Made by a program: the position numbers and the translations under genes. From contig JAXDDX010000170.1 of the NCBI GenBank assembly GCA_034670405.1, forward strand, positions 821,501 through 885,500: a stretch of DNA of 64,000 nt. The letters are read 5' to 3'. The notes under the pieces are model-generated. The model was given only the letters and a program-made list of their open reading frames with translations. It did no database searches and was not told the DNA's origin. This document shows, piece by piece, positions 22,673 through 33,814 of the stretch (positions within the stretch are counted from its first letter, which is position 1; every line of letters starts with the position of its first letter). The DNA is from Hoplostethus atlanticus (lineage: Eukaryota > Chordata > Actinopteri > Trachichthyiformes > Trachichthyidae).

Positions 22673-22756
22673 GTCCGACAGCTGCTTCAGGTTCAGCAGA
22701 GGGAGGAGACAGGGAGAAACTCAGCGTTTGTTAAAGAAAACCTGCCAGCGAGCAGG

Positions 22757-23119
22757 TATAAATCTGCACACGATGTAGGGTCTTCTGTCTGTGTAAGTAC
22801 TTTAATGAACAACGTTTTATTGTCCTCTATTGAGCTATTGACTCGGTCTGGTCTTATCAACAGATGTTTGTCGTTGTTGTTTTGTGTTCTTATGTCATAT
22901 ACTCTTGTTTTTATTGTAAAACTTGTCTGCAATGAATGAATGCAGCCATAATCAGGCATTTTGTTATTGGCCCGGGACTTGGTTTCTTTGAAGCCTCTTG
23001 CTCTAGTATGTGAATTGTACTTTGGCCATTAGATATTGTGCCAAACATGTCATGGAGGACACAAGAACACACAAGAATGCATACCCCTGACCTTTAATTA
23101 GTTCCTGTTCCCGTTACAG
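22757..23119. other. Intron sequence, nothing recognised
   Basis: Apparently unique sequence between the Harbinger copies and the exon at 23120. It ends in a usable acceptor, GTTCCCGTTACAG. Confidence 0.4.
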
Positions 23120-23275
23120 ACGTGTCAGCAGCCTCTTCTGCGGTTGGGTCGTACTGGAAAGACCTCAGCCCCCCTACCAACAACCAGCCCATCAGCACTG
23201 TCTACTCAGAGCCCCTCCCACCACTACTCACCTTTCAGAATGCCTACGTTCCCCACCAATCACAAGTGGCCATTG
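23120..23275 (+). CDS. Predicted exon 2 of an unrecognised small gene
   Basis: Acceptor CCGTTACAG, donor ATTG before GTGAGT, phase 1 in and out. It encodes VSAASSAVGSYWKDLSPPTN and then QPISTVYSEPLPPLLTFQNA and YVPHQSQVAI, a serine/proline/tyrosine-rich segment. YSEPLPP resembles the kind of peptide found in cytoplasmic tails, but this is only an impression. Confidence 0.5.
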
Positions 23276-23659
23276 GTGAGTTTCCTGTTTGTGAGGTTTG
23301 TTCCTGTTGTAATTGGTGTTGTCAAGGCAACTGAGAGTGTCAGGCTGATCAGCCATGTTCACATTCAACAGGACTGACTTGCATATGCTCCTTCTTCTGC
23401 ACTTAGACTCCCATGTTACCCGACTGGTTTTACAGTTCACATGGAGATAATGCTGCATTCATGTCATATGGAAAAACTTGATTGCTCAAAGCACACACTT
23501 GGAAGTGTTCAAGCATTCACACTTGATTGAAGCTATAGCGACTACTGATGACCACAAAAGAGTTGCTGAGAGGCTGAAATGGGACGTATCAGTCCGACGT
23601 GCTCCAAACAAACCAACGAAATGTTATTAGTGTTCAATATAATTGGCGTTTAATGTAGT

Positions 23660-23760
23660 TAGCGGTCAACAAAAAGTGACTAGTAGTTCTCTTGCCTACC
23701 TACGTTGAATGCAGTTATTGCAAGTCGCTTTGGATAAAAGCGTCTGATAAATGACTGGAG
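23660..23760 (+). mobile_element. LINE/SINE 3' tail fragment
   Basis: GTGACTAGTAGTTCTCTTGC, CTACGTTGAATGCAGTTATT and CAAGTCGCTTTGGATAAAAG match the 3' UTR and tail of the LINE at 19440-19966. Only the 3' end is present. Confidence 0.8.
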
Positions 23761-24307
23761 TCAAGATTAAAGGATAAATTATATTTTACTTGGGATTTGC
23801 ACCATATTGCAACTGAAACTTATCTTCTTTACTCAGACTTGGGTGGGGGATCTCCAGCAGCTTCCCTGACTGCTCACTAGGTCCAGTCTCTTCTCTCGCT
23901 CCCTCGTGGACTGCAGATTCCCCTTTTTATGTTTGTCACACAATCAGCTCCCACCTGGCTGATTGGGACGCGGTTTAGCTGGGGCAAGATGGCCGCCTGG
24001 CTGTGGCATGCTGGGGAATGTAGTCCCTTCCCCAGTTTTCCAATGACAGATGCCTCTACAGATGCAGTCTGCCACAACATACACATTTGAGTAAATATCT
24101 AACAGCAAACCAAACATTGGAAAGTCAAACACAAATGCAAATCAGGTGTCGTGCCATGGCATTTTATGGAGTGATGACCACAACAGGTGTGCTTTGTTTG
24201 TTTCATTTGAAATGATTATATCATTACCTACATTTGAATACAGGTATTTCCTCAATGTGATGTCAGAAATCAGGAGGTGGAAATTGGGATCCATTGGCAA
24301 AGTAGTA

Positions 24308-24468
24308 TTTACCATCTGAAAGATGAGGTGACAGTATTTTCTAGTAGTAATACCATCTGAAAGATGAGGTGACAGTATTTTCTCGTAGTAATACCATCTG
24401 AAAGCTGAGGTGACAGTATTTTCTAGTAGTAATACCATCTGAAAGATGAGGTGACAGTATTTTAACAT
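24308..24468. repeat. 41-bp tandem repeat, four copies
   Basis: The unit TACCATCTGAAAGATGAGGT plus GACAGTATTTTCTAGTAGTAA starts at 24310, 24351, 24392 and 24433. The fourth copy is partial. It lies in the intron before the exon at 24830. Confidence 0.93.
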
Positions 24469-24829
24469 TTGTATATAAAAGGTCTGTAAATGGTTACTGT
24501 TAATATGTGCTCTTTCAGTTGGTATAACATAGAGCTCTGTGTAGGAGTGTGAACTGAAACATGAAGATCATGTTTAATCCAGATTGTTTGATTGTTTGAA
24601 TGTCAGTTCATTGTCTTGTTGACACACCTTAGACCTCTTCTGCAGGTCAGGACCCAGTTTCTGTCTTCAAAATCAACATACTATGCAGTGGAAACACACT
24701 ACAGTATGGATTGTAACCCCAACCAGCTTTCAGTGTTGTTCAGAGGAAGTCAAGGTTTTTAGTTTAGAAACTTCAACCGGACTGTATTTGTACTTCTACT
24801 GTATTCTCATCTCTTTCTGACTCCTGCAG

Positions 24830-24946
24830 CCATCCACATGGATTTAGATTCAGCTCCTGTTGCTGACATCAGCAGGAACAATTTGTCTTCATCCTCCATG
24901 ATGTCCAACCTGCAGCACAGAGCCATTCCTAGTGAAGACAGCATGG
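24830..24946 (+). CDS. Predicted exon 3 of an unrecognised small gene
   Basis: Acceptor TGACTCCTGCAG, donor CATGG before GTGAGT, phase 1 in and out. It encodes AIHMDLDSAPVADISRNNLS followed by SSSMMSNLQHRAIPSEDSM. It is serine-rich, acidic and lacks cysteine, with no membrane segment. Confidence 0.5.
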
Positions 24947-25039
24947 GTGAGTAGACAGGTAAACAGACAGGTTGCATACCAGTAATAGACAACAGACAGG
25001 TTCTAAGACAGTAACAGACAGTTTCCTGTTTCCTCTCAG

Positions 25040-25089
25040 ATCTGGACAGTGGAGTTGACCCTGAGACCGGAGAGAGAGCACAGGGATGA
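25040..25089 (+). CDS. Predicted last exon of an unrecognised small gene
   Basis: Acceptor TTTCCTCTCAG, phase 1 in. It encodes DLDSGVDPETGERAQG and a TGA at 25087-25089. An AATAAA signal at 25182-25187 is 93 bases downstream, so this looks like a genuine gene end. The four exons together give about 136 aa: a basic N-terminus and an acidic, serine-rich remainder. Confidence 0.5.
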
Positions 25090-25200
25090 CCACACCCATA
25101 ATCATCTGTCAATCAACACATCTTGGCTTCACATCTGTTACAGCTCTCCTCAACCTGAGCCCCGCCCACCACAACCCCCAGAATAAACAGACTGGTGATA
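25090..25200 (+). terminator. 3' UTR with AATAAA polyadenylation signal
   Basis: AATAAA lies at 25182-25187, shortly after the stop codon of the predicted small gene. Cleavage would be expected within about 30 bases after it. Confidence 0.5.
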
Positions 25201-25316
25201 GCACCACAACACCTATAACAGACACAAGTCCATTCCATGTGTCCATTCTGTGTTCTACTGGGACATTTGATTTTTAATATATCTACTAACTTTGGACACA
25301 GAATAGCTCAGCAGCA

Positions 25317-25665
25317 TACTATGTCCTAGTGAACTATGTCCTAGTGAACTATGTCCCAGGGGACTATGTCCCAGTGAACTATGTCCCAGTGGACTATGTC
25401 CTAGTGGACTATGTCCTAGTGAACTATGTCCCAGTGGACTATGTCCCAGGGGACTATGTCCTAGTGAGCTATGTCCCAGTGAGCTATGTCCCAGTGAGCT
25501 ATGTCCCAGTGAACTATGTCCCAGTGGACTATGTCCCAGGGGACTATGTCCCAGTGAGCTATGTCCCAGTGAGCTATGTCCCAGTGGACTATGTCCTAGT
25601 GGACTATGTCCCAGTGAACTATGTCCCGGTGGACAAGGTCCTGGTGGACTATGTCCTTGTGGACA
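25317..25665. repeat. 15-bp minisatellite
   Basis: About 23 units of ACTATGTCCCAGTGA/G form the array, with CTAGTG, CAGGGG and GAGCTATG variants. The unit length keeps a frame open that reads (YVPVD/N/S)n. It follows the small gene's 3' end and is not part of its coding sequence. Confidence 0.93.
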
Positions 25666-25689
25666 AGGGTCCCACTGGACTGGGTACCA

Positions 25690-26290
25690 GTAGACTGGAT
25701 CCAGTAATGCAAACTGAAGAAGGCATCAATGTTCCTTGGAGGTTTAGTCATTCTATTACTTATTCATAACCAGGAAAAAGCAACAACCAATCCAAAATTG
25801 TGAAATGGCCTGATACAGTGACATGGCAACCATATTGATTGATATAAAATGCTAATTTATCAAAGAAACAGTGACAGCTAAACATTTGAGTTTCTACTTA
25901 AAACGTAATTTAAATTTGTCTCAACTTTCAAACAAAGGTAGTTGGGGTTAACAGGAAGTGTGGAGTCTTCTTCTGTCTACCTGTCTGTAGCTATACCACG
26001 TTGCAGACTGTTTGCTCTTGCTGTAAATAGCTTATTTACCACCCAGACCACAATGTGGTCTCAACTGCTGTATGTACTTTTACAAGACATTTTCTTATTC
26101 AGTTTTTCTCCGTTCTGTGTTGTTCAATAAATCTTTGAAGAACCAAGAGCCACTGCCCTCATTGTTTCAGCTATTGCTTCAGCACCGGCCCTAAACAACT
26201 TACGCCATACGCTGCTAGGACAGCGATGCTTCAGGAAAAACAGGCTATATAACTTTTGTTTTACTTCTATTTCACTTTTTTATTACATTT
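25690..26290. other. Intergenic; possible LTR or element end
   Basis: No gene is seen. Around 25955-26165 there is a CTCTTGCTGTAAATAGC stretch, a TTCAATAAATC signal and a GCACCGGCCCTAAACAACTT motif that could belong to an LTR or to the 5' end of the following DIRS-type element. The ends cannot be fixed. Confidence 0.3.
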
Positions 26291-27104
26291 ACAATGGCAA
26301 AAGCCAAAGCAGCATCTCACGTTGTCATGTTCACAGATGCTTCTCTGATGGGGTGGGGGGGGGGGTCTGTCTCAATTGCTGTCACAAGCCCTAGGCACCG
26401 TTCAGCAACCTCCGATTCTCGGGGGTCCGCTGATGGTTTGGTCTCTGAAAGGTTGATTCTTCAGGACAAGGGGCTGTCGACAGCAGTAATTGGTACAATT
26501 CAGAGCACACGCGCCTCTTCCACTATCACTACTTACGCAGCGAAGTGGAATGCCTTTTCAAAATGGTGCAACAGCAAGGGCGCCTCCCCGACCTCCTGTT
26601 TGGTAGGGCGAGTGCTTTCGTTCCTTCAATCCTTGTTGGATAAGGGATTATCCTTCTCCACCATTAAGGTCTAAGCCGTTGCGGTGTCAGCATGTCATGT
26701 TGGATATGATGACAAGCCTGTTTTCAGTCAACCCCTGGTCAAGAGATTCTTACAAGGGGCCAGACGCATAAGGTCAGTCAAACGGGTGATAGCACCACGT
26801 TGGGACCTCCCCACTGTTTTACAGGGGCTAACAAAGAGTCATTTTGAGCCATTGTCCCAGCAAGCGCGGATTTGCGGGGTGGCAAGGGGTGGCCGTGGCC
26901 ACCCTGGACTGAAGCCTGGCCACCCTATTGGCCACCCCAGTCGTAATTGCCTTTTGGGGGCATTTTTCTTGGGCAGAATAATGTTTCTTTTAGAGGCGGA
27001 ACCATTTCTGTACAGCCGCAACACACCTGGGATGCATCTTAGTGCGCGAGTGTCTCTGGAGACTTGACTTTACAACTGGCAAGTCCAGTAAACCACCCAA
27101 TGAT

Positions 27105-28345
27105 CAGTGTTGGGCAGTAGCGTCGCTACGGCGTTACTAGTTCAACTACATTTCTCAGTAGCGTCGCTGTTTTCTGAATCAAATAACTTTTCAGTATTGA
27201 AGCTCTTTTATTGATCAAGTAGTGCGGTAGCGTCCACACAAGCTACATTTCCCCAAGCATTCCTGAAGCTGAAGCGCAGCGGAGCTTTCTGCTGGTCTGA
27301 AATAAAACTGCTAAGGATCAGTAAGAGACGTCACCGCCATACACGGACCTGTATGTGTAGCCGACAGAAGCACTTCCGCATGACGGTGACATCACGTACC
27401 AATCCTTGGGCTGATGCCTGCGACTTGTCTGCTGCAGGCGAATACAGACCCGCGAGCTTGTGTTTACTTGATGGAAAGAAGGCAGAGGGTGAGGACGGAG
27501 AGGAATTGATCCCGAGGGAGTCGCCGTGGCCGTACCTCGAGCTAATACATGAGTTTAAGTGAAACAACAGAGAAAAATGATGCGTTCAGGTGCTTACTGT
27601 GCAACCCCAAGGAGAAGCTGCTCTCAACTTCCAAGACCTCAAACACTAATTTAATAAACAATTGAACTGAACATTACATTACATTACATTACATTACAGT
27701 CATTTAGCAGACGCTTTTATCCAAAGCGACTTACAATAAGTGCATTCAACATAGGTAGGCAAGAAAACTACTAGTCACCAGAAATCGTAAGTGCATTTCC
27801 TTCCTAAACAAGCAACTAAGAGCATAACTAGTGTTAAGGTAAGAGTGCAATAAGTTAGCAACCTACTATATCTTAAACAAATGAGACAAATGAGACAAAT
27901 AAGAGAACCAAATAACAAGAGCTAAGACAAATAAGTGAACCAAATAAGCAAGAGCTAAGACAAATAAGTGTATCAAATGAACAAGAGCCAATAAACAAGA
28001 GCTCAGACACATAATTGACGACAAATAGGCAAGGCTAAGAGGAAGAGTCAGGGTAGTGTTTCCTGAAGAGGTGGGTTTTCAGCCTGCGGCGAAAGATGGG
28101 CAGCGACTCTGCTGTCCTGACATCAGTGGGGAGTTCATTCCACCACTGCGGGGCCAGGACAGAGAAGAGCCGTGACCGTGTAGATCGGCCGCAGGGCCCT
28201 CTGAGCGACGGGACAACCAGCAAACATTGTTTGCCTGCCTATCTGTTTGACTGATCAGCAGTGACTTGGAATGAAGTTGGTTCAATGTAAAAATACATCT
28301 TGTAGCTTAGCTCACTACACTTTCCAAGTAGCTTGCCCAACACTG
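27105..28345. mobile_element. hAT element nested in the hAT element
   Basis: The ends are CAGTGTTGGGCAGTAGCG and GTAGCTTGCCCAACACTG (inverted). The flanks CCAATGAT (27097-27104) and CAAATGAT (28346-28353) match at 7 of 8 bases. Subterminal sequence (AGTAGCGTCGCTAC) is itself palindromic, as in other teleost hAT elements with this end. A LINE 3' end is inserted within it. Confidence 0.85.
27673..28226 (-). mobile_element. LINE 3' end with (CATTA)n tail, innermost insertion
   Basis: On the minus strand GRSTRSRLFSVLAPQWWNEL runs through LPIFRRRLKTHLFRKHYPDS to a stop, then a 3' UTR and GATAAAAGCGTCTGCTAAAT, ending in the TAATG tail (ACATTACATTACATTAC on +). It is highly similar to the + strand copy at 19440-19966. 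Confidence 0.9.
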
Positions 28346-30739
28346 CAAATGATTACATGTAAGCTAATAATATCAGAAGGAAGATTGCTTTTCGACTGTA
28401 TCTATTTAGCAAAGTTTAAGTGTGGATTCTAGACGAGCACAGTCCCTGGCCTTAGATGGTTTTGTGAATCGCTTTGCTACAAACCACAATAATAACAACA
28501 ATAATAATCACAGAATACAGCTGTTGTAAGCTGAATGCGTGACACAGTCATGTCATATGTATATGTTGCAGACAGGGGGAATATTATTGCCTCTGAGCAT
28601 TAGTTTGAGACAGGTGGATCAAAAAGAAAATACATTATTGCCTTTGTAATAAGTATAATGTTGGCATTATAGAGTTTTTGCAATTATATAATTTGTGTTT
28701 TGACAATGAATAATAAGTTTAAGAATAAGAATAATTATAATAAGAATTATAATAAGAATAAGAAGTTTACTTTTTTAGTGCTAGCTCAGAGGGCCAGTTT
28801 GTGAAACAGACCTCAAATGTAAAAGATGATGAACATCTGTCCCAGAACAGTAGTAATACTGTGTAGCTTGGGACATTTGTACTTTGTCCCTATAGTGTAA
28901 GCTTCTTTGTTACTTTACCTGCAGGAATAAGAAAACAATGTTGGATACACTGAATATTATTTGATCTATTCCACCACTGCCTGAATTCCAAATAATGTAG
29001 AGTTATGTGTTGTAGGTGCCTTCTAGTTAGACGCATTTTTATGTTCATATAATAGTGATTTCTGTGCCACCCCAAAATGACCACTGGTCCCATCCTGGCC
29101 ACCCCATTGAAAATTGCCTGGCTCCGCCACTGTGTCCCAGGCCCCATCTATATTCAGTTCAGGATGACACAACAGCTGTTTGTGTGTTTTGGAGAGTCCA
29201 CCAAGGGTCGTGCTCTCTCAAAACAACGGCTGTCGCACTGGCTATGTGAGGGTGTCTCTTTAGCCTACACCGGATTGGGCTTGACACCGCTGGCGGGTGT
29301 CAGAGCTCACTCCACGCGTGGCATGCATGGCAGTCTCATCAGCCCTGTCTTCCCAGCATCTTCCCCGAGTCCTTCTGTGCATTTTTACATGCTTGACATG
29401 ACTGGGGGCTCCTTCGGCCTCTCTGTTCTGGAGCTGGGAACGAAGGCACCACAACTTGCCTTCTTCTCCGTCCTTTCCCATTACCCTAATCACTGCTGGA
29501 TGCTCAGTCTTATTCTCCTTGGTTACAGTTCGTAACCCCGTACATAAGACTGACGCACTCCGGAGGGACGGGTCCTGTCCACCTGGTTGGGCTATTCAAG
29601 CTGTAGCTTTCCCACCGGTTTTACCTGGACCATTGATTAGAGTTGATTGCCTAGGTTCCATCCCTCTGCGCTAGGTAGCGCTAGAGGGGTTGACGTGGTG
29701 GCTTGTCATGCTGTTAGGTTAGCGCCAGTATGCTAACACCTTTTTCTTCAATACGAACACCTATGCTCACATGAAGAAACAGCAGACTGTATGCAGGGAT
29801 AACTGACTGTCAGTTTGTCCAGGCTTCCTCTTGATGTCAACTGCACGTTTCAGTGAACACAAGATGGCTATGGTTGGTTTATACTGTTCTTCATGTGATG
29901 CATGAACTTGAGTTCTGGCCCGTGGCATTCCTGTTTCTGCTTTAGTGGTCTCCTCTTATGTGCCCGCCCTATCTGATCACTATCTCATTAAATTTAAGAT
30001 CAAATTGATCTGCCCACGCCAAAAGTGAAGATACGTATATCAGCCGTCGTATTAATGCTACCACGGCCTTGTTAATATCTGAAAAACTGCCCAGTTTTCT
30101 CGCACCACTCTCTGGTCATGTTGGCTCACTCGACAATTTCACCAACGAACTAAACTCTAGCCTTACCAACGCGCTTGACTCAATCACCCCGTTAGTCACT
30201 AGAAAACACCACGCTAGGAAGTTTGCACCGTGGTTTACTCACGACACTCGTGCACTTAAACAAGCCTGTAGAAAACTAGAGCGTAAATAGCGATTGACCA
30301 AACTTGAAGTCTTCCAGCTTGCCTGGAATGATGCTACATTGATGCTTGCTACATTATAAATGCGCACTCTCGTCAGCCAAAACGTCACACTTCTCTAGGT
30401 TAATCAGTGCGAATAAAAACAACCCAAAGTTTCTATTTGACACTGTTGCAAAGCTAACACACCCTCCCCCTCTGATAGCTCTCTGTTTTCTCCAAATGAT
30501 TTCATGTCCTTTTTTACTCAGAAAATCACGCTGATTAGAGATGAGATCACCAGTACACTCTCCACTGGTGGTGCCGCCTCACCCCTGAAAAGTTCACTTT
30601 GTGTTTCCCAGGCTGAATGTCTTTTTTCACAGTTTGATTTAGTTTCCTTAGACACTCTCACCAAATTAATTCTGTTTTCTAAACCCATGACCTGTGTAAC
30701 AGGGTTAGAAATAACACCTTTTGTGAATTTCTAAAAATT

Positions 30740-31214
30740 GACATGCTTCTCTTCTATGTATATAGTTAGAGCCACCTGGTGGGTTAATAGCGCAACTGCA
30801 TAGATAGGTTTCCTTTTTTTTTTGAACGCACCGCGCGCGCTTCAGCAAAGAGAAATATTCCCAAACTGGAGGTGGGTGCGCGAGAGCAGTGCTGTTGTCA
30901 ATATTTCAATGTTTAATGACCTAAAATGTTTTTTAGCAGCAATCAGTAGCATGCATTCTGACTGTTAACACTACTAGCATGTAATCTTAAAGTCATAGAC
31001 CTTGATGTGTAAAAATAGTAACTTTATCCACTAGTAGCACTTTTGGTTCCATTGTTTAAGCTAGCTAGCTAACGTTAGCCATGCACCTGCTAGCTTGCCT
31101 TCGCCATAACGTTATGGCCCCTCCCTTTTACTTTATTACAGAAATTTGATTGCAGTTGCCTGACGAGGATTGTGTGTGTGTCTGTTTAATACCAGAATAA
31201 ACCGATCGAAAGTC
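30740..31214. other. Unassigned insert in the LINE
   Basis: This stretch separates the LINE pieces and precedes the hAT. It contains CTAGCTAGCTAACGTTAGCC-type sequence common in teleost repeats. I can place neither ends nor a family. Confidence 0.3.
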
Positions 31215-31222
31215 CTATGTGG

Positions 31223-31592
31223 TAGGGATGAGTTCGAATTTTCGAATTTTCGAATAGTTGTGCCAGTCTCCACATTCGATTTTCATGTCAGAGTCGGAAA
31301 AAAAAATATTATTAGTATTATTTATTTATTTTTAATGAATGGTTTAGTTACAACCTAAATATAGGCTAATACTACTGTACTAATACTACTTCGGCGGCAG
31401 GACTTATACGCCCGGGTCACACTGGACGCGGAAGGAAAAGGAAGCGCCGCGATCAGCGCCGATCAAGCGAGCAGGAGTTTGGTTGTTCACACGCGCCGTT
31501 CGGCGCCGATCTGCGCTGGTTTTCTCAATGTAGGGGTTTGGTGTTTCTCTCTCTCTGTCTCTCTCTGTCTGATTGTGTGTGTGTGCCTGCTC

Positions 31593-31646
<54 letters not shown>

Positions 31647-32189
31647 CTCTCGCTCTCTCGCTCTCTCTCTCTCTCTCTCAATTCAAAGGGCATGGGAAAC
31701 ATACGTTTATATTGCCAAAGCAAGTGTGAAATAAAAACAAAAAATGTACATACAATCTCTCTGTGTCTGCTTGTCTGTGTCTCTCTCGCTCTCTGTTTAG
31801 ACACATAGACGGTAAAAGTTTAGACACAACTGAGAAATATGTATATATATTGACTGGATATCCAACGCCATCATCAATCACGGTGTTTTATTTTGAAATT
31901 TGTTATATTTTGAAAATTGATCGGATGCTCTATGCCGTTCCTGTGTCTGACTTCCTGCCCAGCTTGGCACGATCACTCACGAATCGAGAAAAATTAGACC
32001 AGACGCCGAAACGATCGCTTGAAGTGCCTATTTATGTGCAATACCCTTTGATTTTAATGATCCATTCTATTGAAAAGAATAACTGAATTTCGTTTTTTTT
32101 TTTTTTTTTTTTTTGTCGAATATTCGAAATTCGGTCTTAAGAACAGTAGACTATTCGAAAATGATTTTGGTCAGTTATGCACATCCCTA
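31223..32189. mobile_element. hAT element, 967 bp, exact 8-bp duplication
   Basis: The ends are TAGGGATGAGTTCGAA and GTTATGCACATCCCTA (inverted). The 8-bp direct repeat CTATGTGG is exact at 31215-31222 and 32190-32197. Subterminal TTCGAATTTTCGAATAG and CTATTCGAAAAT are also inverted. No transposase remains. A long (CT)n microsatellite lies inside. Confidence 0.94.
31536..31680. repeat. (CT)n microsatellite
   Basis: This is a long CTCTCT tract with a few CTCG interruptions, inside the hAT element. It generates serine/leucine and arginine/glutamate artefact frames. Confidence 0.95.
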
Positions 32190-32659
32190 CTATGTGGATG
32201 TTCGTCAATCCTGCACCGTAAACTTTAAGAGACCTCCACCACATTGACCACCAGAAAGAAACTACCCGTTACACCTGCATGCTAGACCCTCTGCCTGCTA
32301 AACTGCTTAAAGAACTTTTCCCTATCCTAGGACCCTCCATTCTCTATTTGATCAATCAGTCGCTCTCCACTGGCACTGTGCCCTCCACCTTTAAAACGGC
32401 CGTGATCAAGCTATTACTGAAAAAAACCAAACCTTGATCCCGAAGTACTTCAGAACTATAGACCAATCTCAAATCTGCCGTTCCTCTCCAAATTACTTGA
32501 ACGAACAGTAGCCAGTCAACAACCTATTTGATCCCTTCCAATCTGCCTTTAGATTCTTTCACTCGACCAAAACTGCACTCACGAGAGTGGTCAATGATCT
32601 TCTGTTAGCTATTGACTGCAACCTCCACCTGACACGCAATGGCACAAACGCTTATTGCT

Positions 32660-33775
32660 TTTTCAGAGCGCATTATAAAAACAGAAGTAAGCATAGTCTT
32701 AATTAATTGAACAAATATATATATTTGTATACTATAATAAAGAAAAATATTATAAAAACGGGAATAACTGGTTATATGCAAAATGTATGACTTGATTTAA
32801 CTTCATTCATCCCACAATGGTGATTGTCTATACCTTTTTCATTATGGCCTATATTAAAATATAATATGTATTAAAATAATCAATAACAATAGTAAAACTA
32901 TTAGTAGGTTGAAAAACATTAATATGTGGTGATATGATGCAGATATTGTGCATATACAATGTATTTCTATGAGATTGCGCATGCGGACGCCCAGATTTTT
33001 CCGCTCCGAGCGGTGTGAACCGCGGCATTCATTAACATGGGAGCGGAAGTGAAGGGGGGGTCTGTGAGCTTGCGCGTTTGGTGGGTACGCGGCACAGAAA
33101 AACGCGCCCTTTGCGAGCTGCGTGAAGTTGGTAGCATGGCTCATTTCTGGTTTAGCGATTTTGCCTTCAAAATAAAAGCGCCACCGGGCTCCAGTCTAGG
33201 TTTGATTATGAACAGAAAGTGGGGTTCCACAGCAAACTATGTAAGATTTTCACGTTGCAATGTTCTCAGTAGGTGAAAAGAGGGACAGGTTCTGTCTTTG
33301 TGATTTAGAGTCATCATGCTATTTTACATGAGTTTTACATAATCTAACTTTATATCCACTTGCTATTACACATCCTTACAAGTGTTTCTGTGATTTGTGG
33401 TGTAATCTTAACAATTCTTTTTGCCTTGTGATGTATGCCAGTTATGAATATTATTATACACTCAATGTCATTAATACTAACCCTACTACTACTACTACTA
33501 CTACTGTTACTACTACTACTAATAATAATATTAATCTTTATTAATGTAGCACAAAACAAGGTTACATGGTGCCTTACAGCCAAGGAAATTCAAATTCAAA
33601 TACAAATAACCCCTTCTAAAACAGACAGGTATACAGTGAAGAGACACTTCAACAGGGGATATATGTCCTGTCTCATATTTTTGCCTTGCTGCTGTTTTGA
33701 TTAACAAGGCATTTCAGTAGTCAATTTAAGACAATTTATTTATTAAATTAATTTTCCTGAAAGGCCCTGCAGAGA
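32660..33775. other. Intergenic, no gene seen
   Basis: AT-rich sequence with (TAC)n/(AAT)n microsatellites at about 33483-33533. A GC-richer patch at 32985-33130 may belong to an unidentified MITE. No exon with convincing splice sites was seen. Confidence 0.4.
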
Positions 33776-33814
33776 GGTGGCGTGTTCAGCAGAACACGCC
33801 ACAGGGTGCATGCC

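Larger units (their letters stand above)
19999..22756 (+). mobile_element. PIF/Harbinger element H1, right-truncated, with nested insertions
   Basis: H1 starts near CAGGGGTCCGTTCCAGGAAG. It contains the Myb/SANT-like protein exon at 20776-20945. It is interrupted by a hAT at 20094-20679 and by a second copy of its own family (H2) at 21374-22563, then resumes with GGACATAGAACATCTAATCG. Sequence identity with the inside of H2 stops at 22756 (GAGCAGGT), before any right terminal repeat, so H1 has lost its right end. H1 and H2 lie in opposite orientations and form a large inverted repeat. Confidence 0.8.
26861..29132. mobile_element. hAT element inside the DIRS recombinase gene
   Basis: The 8-bp direct repeat TGTCCCAG is exact at 26853-26860 and 29133-29140. 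The right end is TGGCTCCGCCACTG, whose inverse is CAGTGGCGGAGCCA; the left end CAAGCGCGGATTTGCGG has diverged from it. Both ends continue into GGGGTGGCC-rich subterminal sequence. It carries a second hAT at 27105-28345. Confidence 0.83.
26294..29800 (+). mobile_element. DIRS-type (tyrosine recombinase) retroelement, interrupted
   Basis: The + strand first shows an RNase H-like start (VVMFTDASLMGWGG). A tyrosine recombinase N-terminal domain follows: TTYAAKWNAFSKWCNSKGAS, LVGRVLSFLQSLLDKGLSFS, then VKRFLQGARRI and RWDLPTVLQGL. After a 2.27-kb hAT insertion it resumes with the C-terminal catalytic part, including QQLFVCFGESTKGRALSKQR and VRAHSTRGM, the His-x-x-Arg box of the recombinase. Stops, frameshifts and a lost central segment show it is dead. 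The 3' end is diffuse, near 29800. Confidence 0.83.
29940..32650 (+). mobile_element. L2/CR1-like LINE, + strand, split by later insertions
   Basis: LSDHYLIKFKI near 29968 is the Ser-Asp-His motif at the end of an APE-type endonuclease. A linker region follows (NALDSITPLVTRKHHARKFA then [38 protein letters not shown]). After unrecognised sequence and a hAT, the reverse transcriptase resumes at about 32215-32650, with degenerate SLFDQSVALHW, NYRPISN-like and TKTALTRVVNDLL sequence. Several stops are present. Confidence 0.78.

Noticed and set aside
31479-31808. Frames of about 105 codons on both strands
   Set aside because: They are (CT)n microsatellite artefacts inside a hAT element.
33037-33276. 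Plus-strand frame of 79 codons
   Set aside because: There is no splice context and no recognisable domain, and it lies in repeat-like sequence.
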